A stretch of DNA of 64,000 nucleotides. It comes from Glebionis coronaria. Taxonomy: Eukaryota > Streptophyta > Magnoliopsida > Asterales > Asteraceae. Within the stretch, counting starts at the first letter, position 1, and the number at the start of each line of letters is the position of its first letter. The position numbers and the translations under genes were made by a program. Positions 9,719-23,428 of the stretch are shown piece after piece. A model generated the notes under the pieces. It did not search any database and had not been told where the DNA came from. It worked only from the letters and a program-made list of their open reading frames with translations. The stretch covers positions 19,765,320 through 19,829,319 of the forward strand of contig CM046876.1 of NCBI GenBank assembly GCA_025667525.1, given 5' to 3'.

Positions 9719-12700
9719 TGTAACGCCCCCAAGTTGGTCAAATGCAGCGGAATAGTCATTGGGGTGTTACTTGGGTGGATCGATAGCACATAGTATATAG
9801 AGCAATGATCATAAAAGTCATTTAATACAAATTACATGAATCAGTTGTACACACTTAGTATCTTGTTTGTAAACCACATTTATTATTAAAAACTGAAGTA
9901 AATATCCCAGCCCAATGGTAGACATGATGCTCCTGAAATGCTGGAATATAATGCATGAACCTGCTTTATTTTCCTGAGAAAACATATAAAGTAAAATGTG
10001 GGGGTCAGCACGAAGTTGGTGAATTCACAGGTTTAATTAAATAATAAGTTGATAATATGCCAAAACACCACAAGGATAGTAGAGCACTAAGCTACATACT
10101 ATAATAGTTCCTATTGCCCTATAATAGAAGCTAGACAAAATAAGTTGTTCGGTACGCCCATTTGGATCTGTCCCGATGTTGTTCCCTCAGTTCGACAATG
10201 ATGTAAACCTGTTGCTTGGCCTAAGCGTTTCGTGATAGATAGTCATGCAGGCCGGGGATTGTCAATACCCAAATAGATCTATTCACACATTTCACGCTAC
10301 ACTATTAACTATTAGAGTCCACGGGTATGGGGCAAACAATAGGCAATAAGTTGTTGTTGTTGTTAGTGCATGTTTTGCATATTTAAAATATATATAGTTT
10401 TTGTATGTTTTCTCCCCCAGTTATAAAAAAGTAAAGATGGGGCCATGAACTCACCTTAGTGGTAATGATGTGATGGTGATGATGTCACTAAACAACCTGG
10501 CACAATATGATCACGAACCGGAGTGATTACCTAAGTAATTTTAAGTGCCTTAGACAATGCATAATTTAACAATGCATGATGGATGTATGATTTTTAAAGA
10601 ATTCATGATCACAAATTAATAGGTTATAACGATTGTCTAAATGTTTGTGCTTATAAAGGGTTGTGATAAACGTATCTTTTTAGTGTCTAAAAATATATAA
10701 GTTGACTTAGTAAACGGGAATAATTTAAATAATGGATTTTAATTAAATAAACCGTAAGGCAATATTATATTATTTTCTTAAGTCTCAAAAATATAATTAA
10801 CGGGTTTCATCAGTTTATAAAGTCTTGTAATTAAACTTGGTGATTTATTCAATTATTCCAATAACTAAATTTAATTTAGTATTTTATTAATACTTTTAAT
10901 TATTTTGAAACAAGTACTAGTAAACCCTTGTAAATATGACAGTTTACAAAATAGCCTTTAAGGTTTCATTCGTTAAGTTTATTACACCGTAAATCCTTGT
11001 TAGTTAGTTTATTTATAAAAACGCCCCTAGGGCTTGTAAAATTTTGGGGAAATGACAAAACACCCCCCCCTAAATCTCGAAATTAAATATTAGGAGGGTT
11101 AGGGCTTGTTTCAAGTTTCCAAGTCGACACAAATAGTCCTTTAAGTGACAGAAATAAATTATAGAGTTTCTAGGGTTTCAGTTAAGTTTCAAAAGTGGCA
11201 GGAATAGCCCTTCAAGTTTCAGATATTAATTAAATAAGATTACGGCTTGTAAAACTTAACACAAGTGGCAAAAATGACCCCTCAAGGTCTCGGTTTGTTT
11301 ATAAAAACAATTAGGGCTCATTTTAGTTTAGGTTTTTGGCAATTATGGTCCTTGGGGTTTTATTTAACCCACGGTTTGAATAACCGCCCCCTATACTTTG
11401 GAAAATGACAAGTTTGGCCCTTGTACTTACAAAAGGTCACGAAAATAATTATATAGGTTTCATTAAGTTACCAAATCGACCCATACTTTCACCATATGTC
11501 ATAAAAGGCACGAAAAGTCTCCATGTTTTAGTAAATGGGCTTGACTAGCCCATTTTGGGTCTCGGCTTATTTAACATGGGCCTAATGGGCTTATATAAAT
11601 TCACTAGGTAAATTAAATGAGTAACTAGTAACTTTGGTTTTACTAAATGGGCTAAGTTTTACTATGGGCTTTTATTAATTTTACTTACTCCTAAAATGAG
11701 TTAGGCTTATATGTAAATGGGCTTATTTAAGGCTTATATTTAGCTTATATGTTTCGGCTTATTTAATAAACCTAGGGTTTATATTAAATTTAAAGCTTAA
11801 TGACTTATGGGCTTACTTAGCTACGGCTTATTTCATTAGTGGGCTTAAATAAGCTAATGTTAAGACTTGGCTTATATAAGCTTTTAGGGCTTCATGTCAC
11901 GGCTTAAATAACATAGCTTAAGTAAGTTAAATTCTTGGCTTATATTTAGGTCTTATGAGCTTATATGAGGTTAATGGTTTCGGCTTATATTAAGTTTATA
12001 ACACATTTTAAGGCAAGTGATTATACTAGGGCTTAAATAAGTTACATAAGCTTATATGTACACGTTATCAAGGTTTTAAGGCAAGAACACCCATAAACTT
12101 CATATAAGCCGTGGGCTTATATGTTGTTTTAGGTTTTGTTCATAAGACTTTAACATGTGCATGCATCTTAAACTCCATTTTCATAACATGTATATGCATG
12201 AAACATGAAATAAGTAAGGAAAAGCTTAAAGGAGGTTTACACTTACTTGTTTTCATGAAAAATGATGACAATGGTTTGATGATTCCAGACGTCGGGTTCT
12301 ACTTGAAGGGTCTTGGATTCATCTTAAATGTGAAATATATTGAATGAGGAGCTCTAAATGCTTTGAGAGGACTAAGAACTAGTTGGAGTAAATGCTTGAG
12401 ATATCTAGGTGTTTTGTTTGAGAGGGATAATCGAATATGGTAAGAGAAGAGTGTGTAAGGCTTGCTAAATATCTTGGAGTATGAATTTGTGTTGTGGCTT
12501 GGGGGTATGCCACGGCAAGAAAGACAAATAGGCTAGATATGAGGATATTGAGAGTGTACAATGGGAGTACATGTTTTAAATGCAAGCTAGAGTACATTGG
12601 TCCTTGTTTATTATCAAACCGTCGCATGTATATCTTCCAAGGAGACAAATGGGATGTGCATAGTGTTTAACTTAAATGTAGGAGTTGTACACAAGACTTG

Positions 12701-12741
12701 GTGTATGGTGGTGGTTTATCACACGTCTAAGGATGCAAAGG
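9719..12741 (-). repeat. Element C 3' LTR, outer part
   Basis: Matches 40163-43179 of the 5' LTR with small scattered differences. It starts (plus reading) TGTAACGCCCCCAAG and stops at AAAGG, the target site of element B. The stretch 11570-12120 is rich in GGCTTA motifs. Confidence 0.92.
11570..12120. repeat. GGCTTAT/TAAGCC motif cluster in element C LTR
   Basis: About sixteen copies of a (G/C/A)GGCTTA(T/A) hexamer-like motif in some 550 bases, often as GGGCTTATAT or GGCTTATTTA, with irregular spacing. The same cluster is present in the other LTR at 42000-42560. It is a degenerate simple repeat and not a coding frame. Confidence 0.7.
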
Positions 12742-15700
12742 TGTGACAATCCGTTAATTTATGGTTTATAATTTATTCTCAATATTTAATTGAAAACATT
12801 ATTTTAATGTTATAATATGAACTCACTTATTTTTGGGAAGAAATTTGGATTTACGTATTGAAGTAGCATCGACTACGTCTAAACCGGAGGATTCTACGTT
12901 ACGTGCTTACGTTTACATACACCGTCTTTGGTGACAGTCCGACATTTCAGAAAATAAATTTGTCCGTGAATATTATTTTGAGATTTTAAATTTGTGTTGG
13001 TTCATAAACTCACAAATTTACGAGAAGAGATTAGGACTTACGATTTTAATTTAACGTCCTTTACGACTAAACCGGAAACCTTAGGATTACGTATTTACGT
13101 TTTTGAACTCCGTTTTTTATAAGACAATTTTTATTAGATTCGTTTTGTGCCGTTGATTCATAATTTATAAAAATGTTTTTCGTAAAACGACCCGAGGGCA
13201 CGCAAATCGAGGAAACTAGAATCAAGGAATACCCGTAAATTAGTGGGATGAGACAAGTAAACACTTGTCCCACCCCACACATGGGACGGCCCAAGGTAGC
13301 TCCACCTCACCATGAGATGTGGCAAACTAGTAGCTTACAAGTTAACACTTGTTAACTTTAGCTTAATGTGTAAGCTAACACACACCAAAGCCAACTAGCC
13401 ACTTTCATTTCTCATAACCTCTCACACACACTTACATGCAAACACTCTCAACTCCTTCCTCTCCTCCATTCATGCCGTCCACTGTAGCCACCACAACAAC
13501 ATCATCATACAATTTTAACCACAAACTATTGTTATAACTTACATATGTTAATCTCCTTCAAACGAGATGAAGATTGGTGCAAGTTTTAACATCTAAAAAG
13601 GAGTTTTCAAGTGAAGTAAGGGCTGATTTCTACATGAAGTTTACAAGTATTGGTGACCATGAAGATTGGTGTTGATCCACCACAAGTTCTTCCATCAAAA
13701 TCCATGTCTTAATCACAACCTACATCATCTTGGTGGTATAAAGATTGTTCTTCCCATCCTCTTGTTATTTTGATTATGTAATCATGTATTTTCTTTCTTA
13801 TTGTATATGTATATGATGAATATATGATGATAAAAATATTATGTGGGGATTTGGTGTTGATAAACATGGGTAAAAAGATGAAAAACTATATGTAAAAGTG
13901 GTTAATCTTGCTTAATTTAGTAGGCTGTATAAAAACACTAAATAACCATATGATGAACTGATAAAATGGTATAGAGGAATTGATATACAGTGACTATTGA
14001 GACTTGTACACATGTGAGAGTTGGCCATGCAATGGAATCATAAAAATGAGTGAGATATGATCAAAACAAGTTTAGAGTGCAAATCTGAGTACACTGTTTT
14101 GGACGAATTTTATAAATTACTTAGAGGTTGATTCATCAGTATCTATAAAGAAATAAAATGAAGCAAATATGATGTAGTTTCTATGATAAAAATTTGGGGT
14201 TCTATCTCCATGTAGAACTCTAGATATGACCATTTTAGTGAACTTAAAACTTAGGACTGAATTTGTGAAATTAAAGTTTAATATTATTATATAAGCACTC
14301 AAATAAATATAGTATAAAATGTGAATTAAAACCCACTATCTTATATATTACATTTATATAAATATGTATAAGGATAAATAAATGGACATTATATAAAAAT
14401 GGTAGTTTGGTAAGTTTTATAAGTTATAAAAACTACATGATTTTTATGTCTTTTAAGCTAATACCGTAAAATTAACGTTTTCGTCAATTAAAACTTAGAC
14501 GATCAGACCCGTCTAATAGAAACTTTTTAAAAGTCATATACTGATATATAAGTACTTAATACAAGTAAAAACCGATAAAACCCGAACTATATAACATACG
14601 GACATTAACGGGCTAAGTTAGCGTTATTGGACTAATACTACAACTAAATGGGCTAAACACTTATAAACTTACTCATTAGGATTAACCCACTTGGGCCCAA
14701 CATGTAAAGTGTAATACTGATAACAAAAGTATAAAATGGATTAATAAAAGTTAATGGACTTATAAAAAGGCTTATTGGATCTAAAACATGTAAATAGGTA
14801 AAACTAGTAAACTAATATAAAAGTTGTCAACACATAAACACTATAATGAATGAGTAAAGATGTATAAACCCACTTGATCATCATCATATATATAAAATCA
14901 TCATATGCATACATAATTGTTTTTTATATAAAGTCATTGGACAAGAGTCTAAAACGAGTATTATTTGACTAGGTTTCCGTGATTGAAGCACGTACCGTAC
15001 ATCCAAAACGCCGATAACCGCCTTCCCACATCAACGTGAGTTCATAGCCTCGCACTCTTTTAAATGTTTTTATGAAATGTTTTATAAACCCGCGAGGGAG
15101 ATAACATGTTAGTTTTGATAAAATAGGACACCATTTGTCCCGATTATCTGTTTATTGATTTGGACCCGAATGATTGTATGACCCTATGAATGATTAAATG
15201 ACCTGATAGATGAAACAAAATGGATTATTAAAGTTAGGTTATGTCACTAAAAGTCCCATTAGCATAAATTGTGAACTACCGGGATTTGGTAGACGCTTAT
15301 GCATATAATAGTACTATTTGGGGACGATCACCCCAGTTAGCGCCTTGACGGTTGATTCCCGTCGTGCCACATTGATTGGTAAACGAATTTATGTATGAGA
15401 AGATTTACACCAGCGTGATTATTGTGACGACACGCTAATTTAGATGGGCAAATGAGTTTCGGGCTAGCTACCCGTTGTTTGTTGTAGTAAGGTAACAATG
15501 TCATGCGGCTTATAATAATCCAAATAACGAAAATACTGCTTTATGCATTGAATTACGATATATTGACTGACTAGCAATACAGGGTCTTATTATTGATTTT
15601 ATGTTCGTGTTTTGGTTTTACATAACCATATTCATATAACGGTTTTTATTTAACTTTATACAACGTCATAAGACGTATTGTATGATATTTTTACGACATT

Positions 15701-16179
15701 GGCTCGTATAATGATTTTGAAGACAAATGCCTATATTATGATTTTTGATAAGGATTTGTATAAAATGACTTTGGCTATTTTATGGCCTATTACAATGATT
15801 TGTACAAAAATGATTATCGGTAAAAAATTTATACCGATGTTATATTGATGGATTTTATTAAACTCTATGAATTCACTCGGCGTTATCGCTGACCTTTTCT
15901 TTTAACATGTTTTATCTCAGGTACTTGAAGGTAATTCTCGGGAAGACAACAAGAATTCATGGTCCGCACCTAAATAATAATTTCCATTCAAATTCTTTGT
16001 AAAACTTGTATGAAATACAATGACTTGGGACCTATGTAACTTTGATATTTATGAAAGGAAATGCTTTATTATTAAACGACGCGATTTTTAAGCGTTGTCT
16101 ATGATGTGAGTAATGTGCTATCCCGTAACACCAACGAGTCTTCCGCTGTATTGAATTGCATAAATTTGGGGGCGTTACA
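12742..16179 (+). repeat. Element B 5' LTR
   Basis: A 3438-bp LTR. It matches 29627-32988 over its length, except that about 85 bases near 13488-13570 are missing from the 3' copy. It ends GGGGGCGTTACA, immediately followed by the primer-binding site. Confidence 0.93.
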
Positions 16180-16182
16180 GTT

Positions 16183-16196
16183 TGGTACTAGAGCTC
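16183..16196 (+). other. Element B primer-binding site (initiator-Met tRNA, mutated)
   Basis: TGGTACTAGAGCTC resembles the plant initiator-Met tRNA complement TGGTATCAGAGC with the central TATC altered. It lies three bases after the LTR end. Confidence 0.65.
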
Positions 16197-16357
16197 TCGT
16201 TATAGAGAACGAAAGATTTTTAAAATCAAGGTTTTGAATAAAACATTTCAAAATCTTTTAACTATAAACATTTTTCTAAAAATGTCTAAAAATCTTTTGA
16301 CTATAACGGTGCTGAAGAATTCCCGAGTTACCGACAAGGCCAGACTGAGAAGTGTTA

Positions 16358-16478
<121 letters not shown>

Positions 16479-16488
16479 TAGTGGCAAA

Positions 16489-16507
16489 ACCCGCCCGATG
16501 GGCGGGT
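16489..16507 (-). other. Helitron 3' subterminal hairpin
   Basis: An 8-bp stem ACCCGCCC/GGGCGGGT with a three-base loop, placed seven bases before the terminal CTAG. This is the usual Helitron stop signal and is a striking GC island in AT-rich DNA. Confidence 0.85.
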
Positions 16508-16763
16508 ATGACATCTAATTATCTTTTATACTTTTTGTAAATTAAATATTGGTGTTGAAAAATTATATGTTATAGAATTTTTTTTTGTAAATAGTAGCAG
16601 TGTTTGTTAAATTAAAGCGTTTGTGTGTATTATATCACTAAATATATTTATGATTTTTTAGTAAGCATATAAAATCCGTATTAATTTTATTAAAATTTGA
16701 GCATGACAAAACAGAAACACTTGTGACGAGCTAGCTCACAAAAAACATACAGTAATACATAAA

Positions 16764-18117
16764 GGGATAATTCCTAGGGCAAATGACACAAATGGTTATA
16801 TACTTAAGGTCATTTCCAATAAAAATATCAAACTTTTTTTTGGCATAAAAAGGTAAGCAATTTATGTTTTTGGCCAATTAAAGTATTTTTTGTTAAATAC
16901 TTAACGATTATCCGATTAAAAAATTTATATTTCAAGTCTATCATCACTACTACCATCCCAATTATCGTCGCAAGCCAAAATATTAAAAAAGATGACAATT
17001 ACATGATTAAAACTCGTCATGTATGAGGAATAACTGGAGTTATCGGTAGCTGTTAACGTGAGGAATAATTCGTTAAATGGTGTGATCTAGTTTTATCGTG
17101 TGATCTAGTTTTACTGTTCTTAATGGTTAATTTCTTTTAGAACGACAAATGTTAGTGGTTAGTGGGTCGAGTCGTGCAATGACATCCAATCGATAGAATG
17201 TATTCTTCGAACCCTCGCCTAGCTATGTTAGACTCCTTATTCGCTGCCTGAAAGGACTCTTGGCATGTCTTGAACCCAAGATCTCCAGAAAACTTTCCCT
17301 AAAAAAATTAATTAGTGGAACGTTGGTGGCCAACTGAGTTAAGCCAGTTTGTTAAAGATGATTAATAATGTTCCATTTTATTTTTTTTGACTAAATGTTC
17401 CATTTTATTTTGGTACTAATAATTTCTGGGTAATATTCTTGTAATCTCGCGTTGTGTAGGAAATTTAAAATTTTGAATCTTGCTAGGAATAAACTTGTAG
17501 GGTCATATAGGAGAAAGTGTTACAATCTTTGAAATCACTCGGTATGAACACCTGGTGATAGCTATAGCTCCAAACCAATTTATAGTTTTATGAAAAAATT
17601 AATATCAAAATTAAATTATATACCCCAATTATGTCAAATGGCCAGCTCGAGTTTTAATTATAAATTAGTGATGATGGTGGGGAGACTCGACAATGGTGAC
17701 GATGGTCGAGGATGATGATAACGATGGTGGATTTGAAATGTAAAACATAACAGATAATCATTAAATATTTAACAAAAATATCCAAATTGACTAAAATAAT
17801 AAAAATTATATGTCTTTTTATCTAGGAAAAAAAGTATGATCCTTTAATTAGAATTGACTTTTAAGGTTAATATTTTTTTGAGTCATTTGTCCTAATTCTT
17901 AAAATGCCCAAGATCACTTATAATTTCCTTTTATGTACCCATTAAATCAAAATTTCTCTAAATGTCTCATGCGACTTAGTACAAAATAATTGTAATTTTT
18001 TTTTGCGAAATCTTAATTAGTTGCATAAGTCGCATGAGATATTTAGAGAAATTTTAGTTTGGTGAGTGACATAAAAGAAAACGATGAGTGATCTTGAGGC
18101 ATTTTAAAAAATATCCC
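16764..18117. mobile_element. Mutator-like non-autonomous element inside the Helitron
   Basis: Long inverted ends of about 200 bases start GGGATA on both sides, and share the stretch AGG(A/G)CAAATGAC followed by several blocks of similarity (for example TTTGTTAAATA and the ATCATCAC-type run). Flanking 9-mers are ATACATAAA (16755-16763) and ATAAATAAA (18118-18126), one mismatch. The right arm is interrupted by a foldback MITE at 17899-18107. No transposase frame is present. Family differs from the element at 2627-4135. Confidence 0.75.
17899..18107. mobile_element. Foldback MITE nested in the Mutator-like element
   Basis: About 209 bp with arms of 75-80 bp that pair almost end to end: TTAAAATGCC...AAGATCACT on the left and AGTGATCTTGAGGCATTTTAA on the right, then matching AAATTTCTCTAAAT and TCGCATGAGA stretches. 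The host element's right arm resumes on the far side. The duplication is probably TTA or TTAA but cannot be told apart from the end sequence. Confidence 0.72.
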
Positions 18118-21100
18118 ATAAATAAATTTTTAATTGAATAATAATAAATCAATAAAAACATAGAATAATGAAAATGCATTATTATAACGAAAAATAGATA
18201 AAAAGTTTTTATAACTATAGAATTCTAATTTAGAAGATCTTTTAAGATCAAAACTTAAATGTGCATTATTATAATCCAAGACTTCAAAAGATAGAAAAGA
18301 AATAGTAAAATGCTCTACACAATATAAGTAGCTTCGGCTCGATGATTCTTCGACTTTCAACATAAAATGCAACCTTTTTTTCTACTTGTTTGTTAAAATC
18401 CTTCACTACCAATTTTTTTTACTCGTTGGTAAAAATCCTTCTCTACCATAAGTAGTTCATTTATTTAAGAGGGCATGGAGTCACCACGGTGTGGCTCGGT
18501 GTTGCCCTGTGTGGCTCCGCGTGACCACACCGGGATTTTCGGCGTGAAAGACGTCGTGACTGTAGCCACAGGCGTGGAAACCTTGCAAATTTACATAACC
18601 CACCCCTCTTGAACTTTACACTACCCACCCTTATCAATTTAAACAAACCAAACACACCCATAAACGGCATTTTTTGTTTGCTCTAAAAAATTTGTATTTT
18701 TTTTAAAACTTGTTAATAATCATCCATAAATAGCATCGCCACCAATAGTCAGAATTCGGGTCCCTTGTGAACTTTCCATGTGAATGGTCAAACCTGTTTT
18801 TTTTAACTAAAACACCCAAAACAACACAGGCCTTATGATTTCAGCTGGAGCTTCACTTCTACTCCGTATACTATAAATATGTAATACAAATGCAGTAAAA
18901 TTAGAAGATGTTTTAAACAATACTGTGTTTAGACATGAATAAAGCATCATCGATTGAATTTATGCTTTTCTAGGAACTCGTTGTTTTTATTCAGTGCCAA
19001 AAGCAATATCAATAGTTGCAATCCATCTAAACTAACTAAATAACATCTTCCCATGTCCATGTCTTTGAAGCTTTAATAAAAGGACCCTATTAGGCATTTT
19101 TACAAAAAACAATATGAATTAAAAATGTAAAAATAAGCAACATGAATTAAAAATGTAAAAATAAGGTAGCGTCGTTGTCGTTGCTTCTTTAGCTTATTTT
19201 GGAGCACATATCTCTGTCGTGACTCGTGCGAACAATAAATGTTCAGATCAACACATAAAAAGTGTTCCCTTTACTTTTATTAGTTTAAGTTAAAAGTCTT
19301 ATACCAAGTATCTGCTGACCTGGAACTGCCAAATTATAATATGAGCAAACACGTCACTTATTTTAGAAGCTCTAAGCAAGTATCTTTCAACCAACAGCTG
19401 CAGTTATAGGTAATTAATCATGGGAGGTTAAGGAAACATATATTGACACAGTCAAAGGTGAATTTCAGTCAGAACACGGATGAAAAGCAATCTTGCATGC
19501 TGAGCAATAAGAAAAAACAAATACACACTTAGTAGAACTAAAACACTAATTGAGCTTCAAATGTAGCAATAGTATTTCTAATTGTGCCATTTTCACCCAT
19601 TTACGTATATATATCGAATTAGGTGTGTTCTATGTCAAACTCGTTAAAAATAAGACAACTAAAAGGGGAACATGTTAGATAGGTTGAAAGTTACACTAAT
19701 TCCATTTTAATGCAGCTACTTGATTTGCTAGAAAATAATTACATATCTAATGTATCTCAATTTTACTGTTGAAAGGTTTTATTTGAATGATATGAGGTAA
19801 GAAGATTAGTAACCTGAAAGAAAAAATTGAAGAGTAAGATGCATCAGACTTCAAATTTCTATTAATTAAATCTACAATTTTTATTACCGACAGATAACAG
19901 TTTACGTTAAATAGGCACCACGTCGCTCAGCCTAAAACCTCATGCATCTTAATGTCGTGCGGAAGCTCTAAAAAATAAATAAAGACATGGTGAATTAGTT
20001 GACCAGTTAAATTACACATAAAAGAGGACATTAGAAGGGTGGACATTACTAAAGATTACACCCCTGATGTATTTTTCAAGACATTGTGATGTGTTGTAAT
20101 CTCATCTTGAGCTTCTTTATTGCATATGATCACATGGCAACGCAATGTTCTCAAGGAGGTTTATGTGTTACATGTTCTAAACCTTAACAGATTGAGCCCC
20201 ATTGCTTGCACACTTTAATACTTTTACTTATACTGGGTCACAGGGATCGATAAAAAAAGTCATCACCTCTTTAAATCACTTCTGCAAGTAGATATAATGT
20301 GTCACCGCTACTCTTCTAGGAGAAAAATTGGCTAATGATCTTGAATTACAATATTAGCACAATAAACAAAAATCCAAATGCATAATTAACTAAAGCTTTA
20401 GCTTTTGACCATATCACAAAATATAAGACTAATGTGGCAGTCTTTTACAACCTGAAACTTTGGTGTTTGTTTTCCCAACCCCATTGCATATTCCAAAAGG
20501 AAATTACAAAAGTTTAATCAGTGATGAATAAAATACCATTAATCGTGTCTCAATCTCGTATCGAGGTCTGTTATAGGCCTTAAGAACATCTATTTACTGT
20601 TGATGAAACTTGGGGTAACAGGCCTCTATTTGTTGTGGTTGGTTTCTCACCTACTGGTTGTGAATCTGCTTTTTCATTTTTGTGTGTGGCTATTACTGTT
20701 ACAAAGGTTTGAGGTACTGTGTCCGTCTTGTTAAGCGGTGGTGTTAGCGTTCCTGCATTTTTTTACTGTCAGTTCTTGTAGTATGCAAGATTCGTAGTCA
20801 ATTTAACTTGAAAGTACACAAAGCAACTATGCCGGACTTGTATGATTGTTAAAGCATTTACGTTTGTTAGAACCACAATGATTGGAAGAAATGTCCTAAT
20901 ATTGAAAGCAGAGATATAAATTTCGCCAGTTGGGAAACATAATCTTACACGCTGAAAAAATGATTATTCAAAGTTTGAGCATCTGAGCATATTAGTGTTT
21001 GCTCATGGCTTAACAAAAGTTATATCCAACAATTAGAAACGGAGATATTAGTATGTAGGTTAAATTATTATTTTTAAATGAAATCGTGATTATTCAAATT

Positions 21101-21177
21101 TTGAGCATCTAAGCGTATCACTGTATGCTCGTAGCTTAATAATGCTTATAGGCTAATAAGGTTAGGTCGTTAGGGGA
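18118..21177. other. Helitron interior, no gene recognised
   Basis: About 3 kb without a supported coding frame on either strand. A GC-richer patch at 18470-18610 is the only base-composition change. The stretch is probably filler picked up by the Helitron, including intron-like AT-rich DNA. Confidence 0.5.
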
Positions 21178-21418
21178 TGGGTTAAGAACAACGTAGATGT
21201 TTTGAAGATAGCGTCATAGTCAAAGTTGGTACCTGGGATGTGTTTTTCGCTGCTTCTAGGACCCTCACCGGTTGCGGGTTTGTCGAACATGGCACAACTG
21301 CATGTGACGTCACTCGATCCTTCTCGTGTGGAGAAACTGAAATGGATTTGGAGAAACTGCTTGTATTTTTGCGCCAGTTCTGAGCACGGACAGCCAGTAG
21401 ATTTCGTAGCATAGATAA
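21165..21418 (-). other. Unidentified open stretch, possible captured exon
   Basis: One minus-strand frame is open for about 80 codons to a stop near 21165. The stretch has clearly higher GC than its surroundings, which is what a captured exon looks like. The predicted residues (for example CSCAMFDKPATGEGP and GTNFDYDAIFKTST) match no family I recognise. It lies on the same strand as, and 270 bases downstream of, the glutathione reductase exons but is not the expected next exon of that gene. Confidence 0.35.
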
Positions 21419-21682
21419 TACATTTTGCTAATGTGGCACTTCAGCAATATCTGCTACATTATAAACGCAAAATGTAAGTATGCTGATCAAATTAGTTACT
21501 GTAATTAGGAAAGTTGGCGTTTCACATTGTATTTCGCCAACACGGCAGAAAGTAAGTTAATCATTCATTGCGTTCCCTCAATTTATATACTATTAACATT
21601 AATAATCACACACGCAGATGTGCACCCCAGCGTATTGCATATACAACTCTTTTGGAAGCAGTAATAGTGATAAAAAAGCTAC

Positions 21683-22022
21683 CTGCATAATTTCTGTTGC
21701 ATCTGGCCCACACATTGATGCACCAAGAACTTTATCCGTCTCAGCGTTGACAATAAGCTTCATGAGTGTCTTCTCCTGCCGTCTGCATAAATAGAATCAA
21801 AGATAAGGGTTTGCAATAGCAATTAACACGAAACTAAAAGCACCATGCAATTGCAATATTTTAACTTAATGTAGGTAAATAAGAGGGTAGGACACCCGAA
21901 TCACATACCCACAGATGGAATTCCTCATAGGATTAAATCCTGATTTAAAGATCAAAATGTCCCCATTGGCTTGCTCAGTGCCTTGTTCTTCGCTTAGTCC
22001 AACAACTGAGAGAGGTGGTATG
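21683..22022 (-). pseudogene. Captured glutathione reductase fragment (two exons and the intron between)
   Basis: The first exon, 22022 down to 21909, begins after an AG acceptor and encodes [13 protein letters not shown]...NGDILIF...[10 protein letters not shown]. The intron 21908-21783 has GT and AG ends. The second exon, 21782 down to 21683, encodes [20 protein letters not shown] then [13 protein letters not shown], followed by GT. The split codon across the intron restores a glycine, so the reading is in phase. These are highly conserved parts of the dimerisation domain of plant glutathione reductase, the NADPH-dependent flavoenzyme that reduces glutathione disulphide. Upstream FAD/NADPH domains and the next exon (with the catalytic HPS motif) are not seen. 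It is a gene piece carried by the Helitron, in the Helitron's sense direction, and cannot make an enzyme. Confidence 0.9.
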
Positions 22023-23428
22023 CTGAAATGACCCAATATAAATGTTATATGGACATGGATAAGATGCATCATTAAGGTTAAGTTTCACTCGTAAAACGAT
22101 AGAAAAGGTTAGGAAGAAGTTGACATCTTACGAGAATACATTCCTTTATTCTTGCTCATTTATTTGAACTACTTAAAATCTGCAATCATAGACCATACAA
22201 ATATTAGTACGCACATTTAAATAAAGCTCGTGATTTTATCATGCAATAATATTCCCCTCCGAATCATAACATCATACTGAGAAGGTTGATTTATAAAGTG
22301 AAACAAATGATCTATATCCATAATAGTCCTTAATTCATAAAAAATCAAACATCCAGTTACCTGATTTTGTTTCGACCCGCACTAAAGAAATATAGAGTTA
22401 AGGTTACCTGAAATTGAATTTAGTTGATTTTCTTTTCAACAAAATTACCTGAAAAATAAAACATCAAGCAAGTTATGTAATTGATTTGTCCAGTTGTTAC
22501 TAACCTATTAATATGTAGTAGCTCAATGCATAATTTTTCTACAACTTGTTGATGTACTCTGAAATAACTGGAAATTAAAATAATGAAAACTAAGAATAAA
22601 AATACCCGACAGCTGAATATTGCAGCGAGAAGTCTAAACATGGTATCATATTACCTAAACTCACACCATGGGTCCTGTACTCATGTAGCAAACCATCAGA
22701 CCTAACAGATATATTACTTTTATATTTCGATACATAAGTGGAAAAAATAACAGAGACTAAAACAGGATCAATAAAATAGTGCCACTTCTTTATGATTCGA
22801 ACCCTTTTTTATTCATACGACTAAAACAAAACAAATAAGTCCCTTGAATAAAAAACAACTATTATCTATTCATACGATATGCAGTTTAGTGATTAACTAA
22901 ATAGCACATATGTATACAACCAATAGGGGTTCATTACCTTTGCTGCGTTGGTACTCCATTGAGAACCCTAATATTTGAGAATTATTATTAGGATTTTGAA
23001 AGCTAATTAGCTCATGTCGATTCAACGGGCAGAAAAAAACATACAACCAAACATAATACTTAGGGTTTATCATTACCTCTGTTGCGTTGATAGTCCCTTA
23101 GCTTCTCCTATTTCATTATGCTTTCAAAATCCTAATAATAATTAGGGTTTCTTATACATCTGACACTGAATGATGATGGGTAAGATTCACGTCAAGTTAT
23201 GATTCATGAAGAAACATATCTGAACTTGCATTAGGTGTAGAGAGAAAAGAGTCGTGTGTGTTTTTTTTTCTTATGATATTGGGGTTTTTTGCATACGCCG
23301 TTGTTTATATTTTGTGATAAAAGGTTTTCTAATAATTAATATGTAATTAGATATCGGAGAAGTCCGAAATTTTCAATAAAACAGTATTTATATATTTTGT
23401 TTTCAATTCTTTAGCAGAACTTGTGTCT

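Noticed and set aside
17150..17360. Second tRNA-like B box (GGGTTCAAGAC on the minus strand near 17265)
   Set aside because: The A-box candidate is too far away and the stretch is internal to the Mutator-like element; not convincing.
18461..18670. Arg-rich minus-strand open frame in a GC patch
   Set aside because: No domain, no start context and no conservation evidence; composition alone explains it.
19880..19980. Possible last exon on the minus strand ending in a stop (ELPHDIKMHEVLG)
   Set aside because: Only a dozen residues with an acceptor-like AG; too short to assign to any gene.
21226..21414. Plus-strand frame opposite the possible captured exon
   Set aside because: Short, no motif, and opposite to the orientation of the captured exons; the minus strand reads better.
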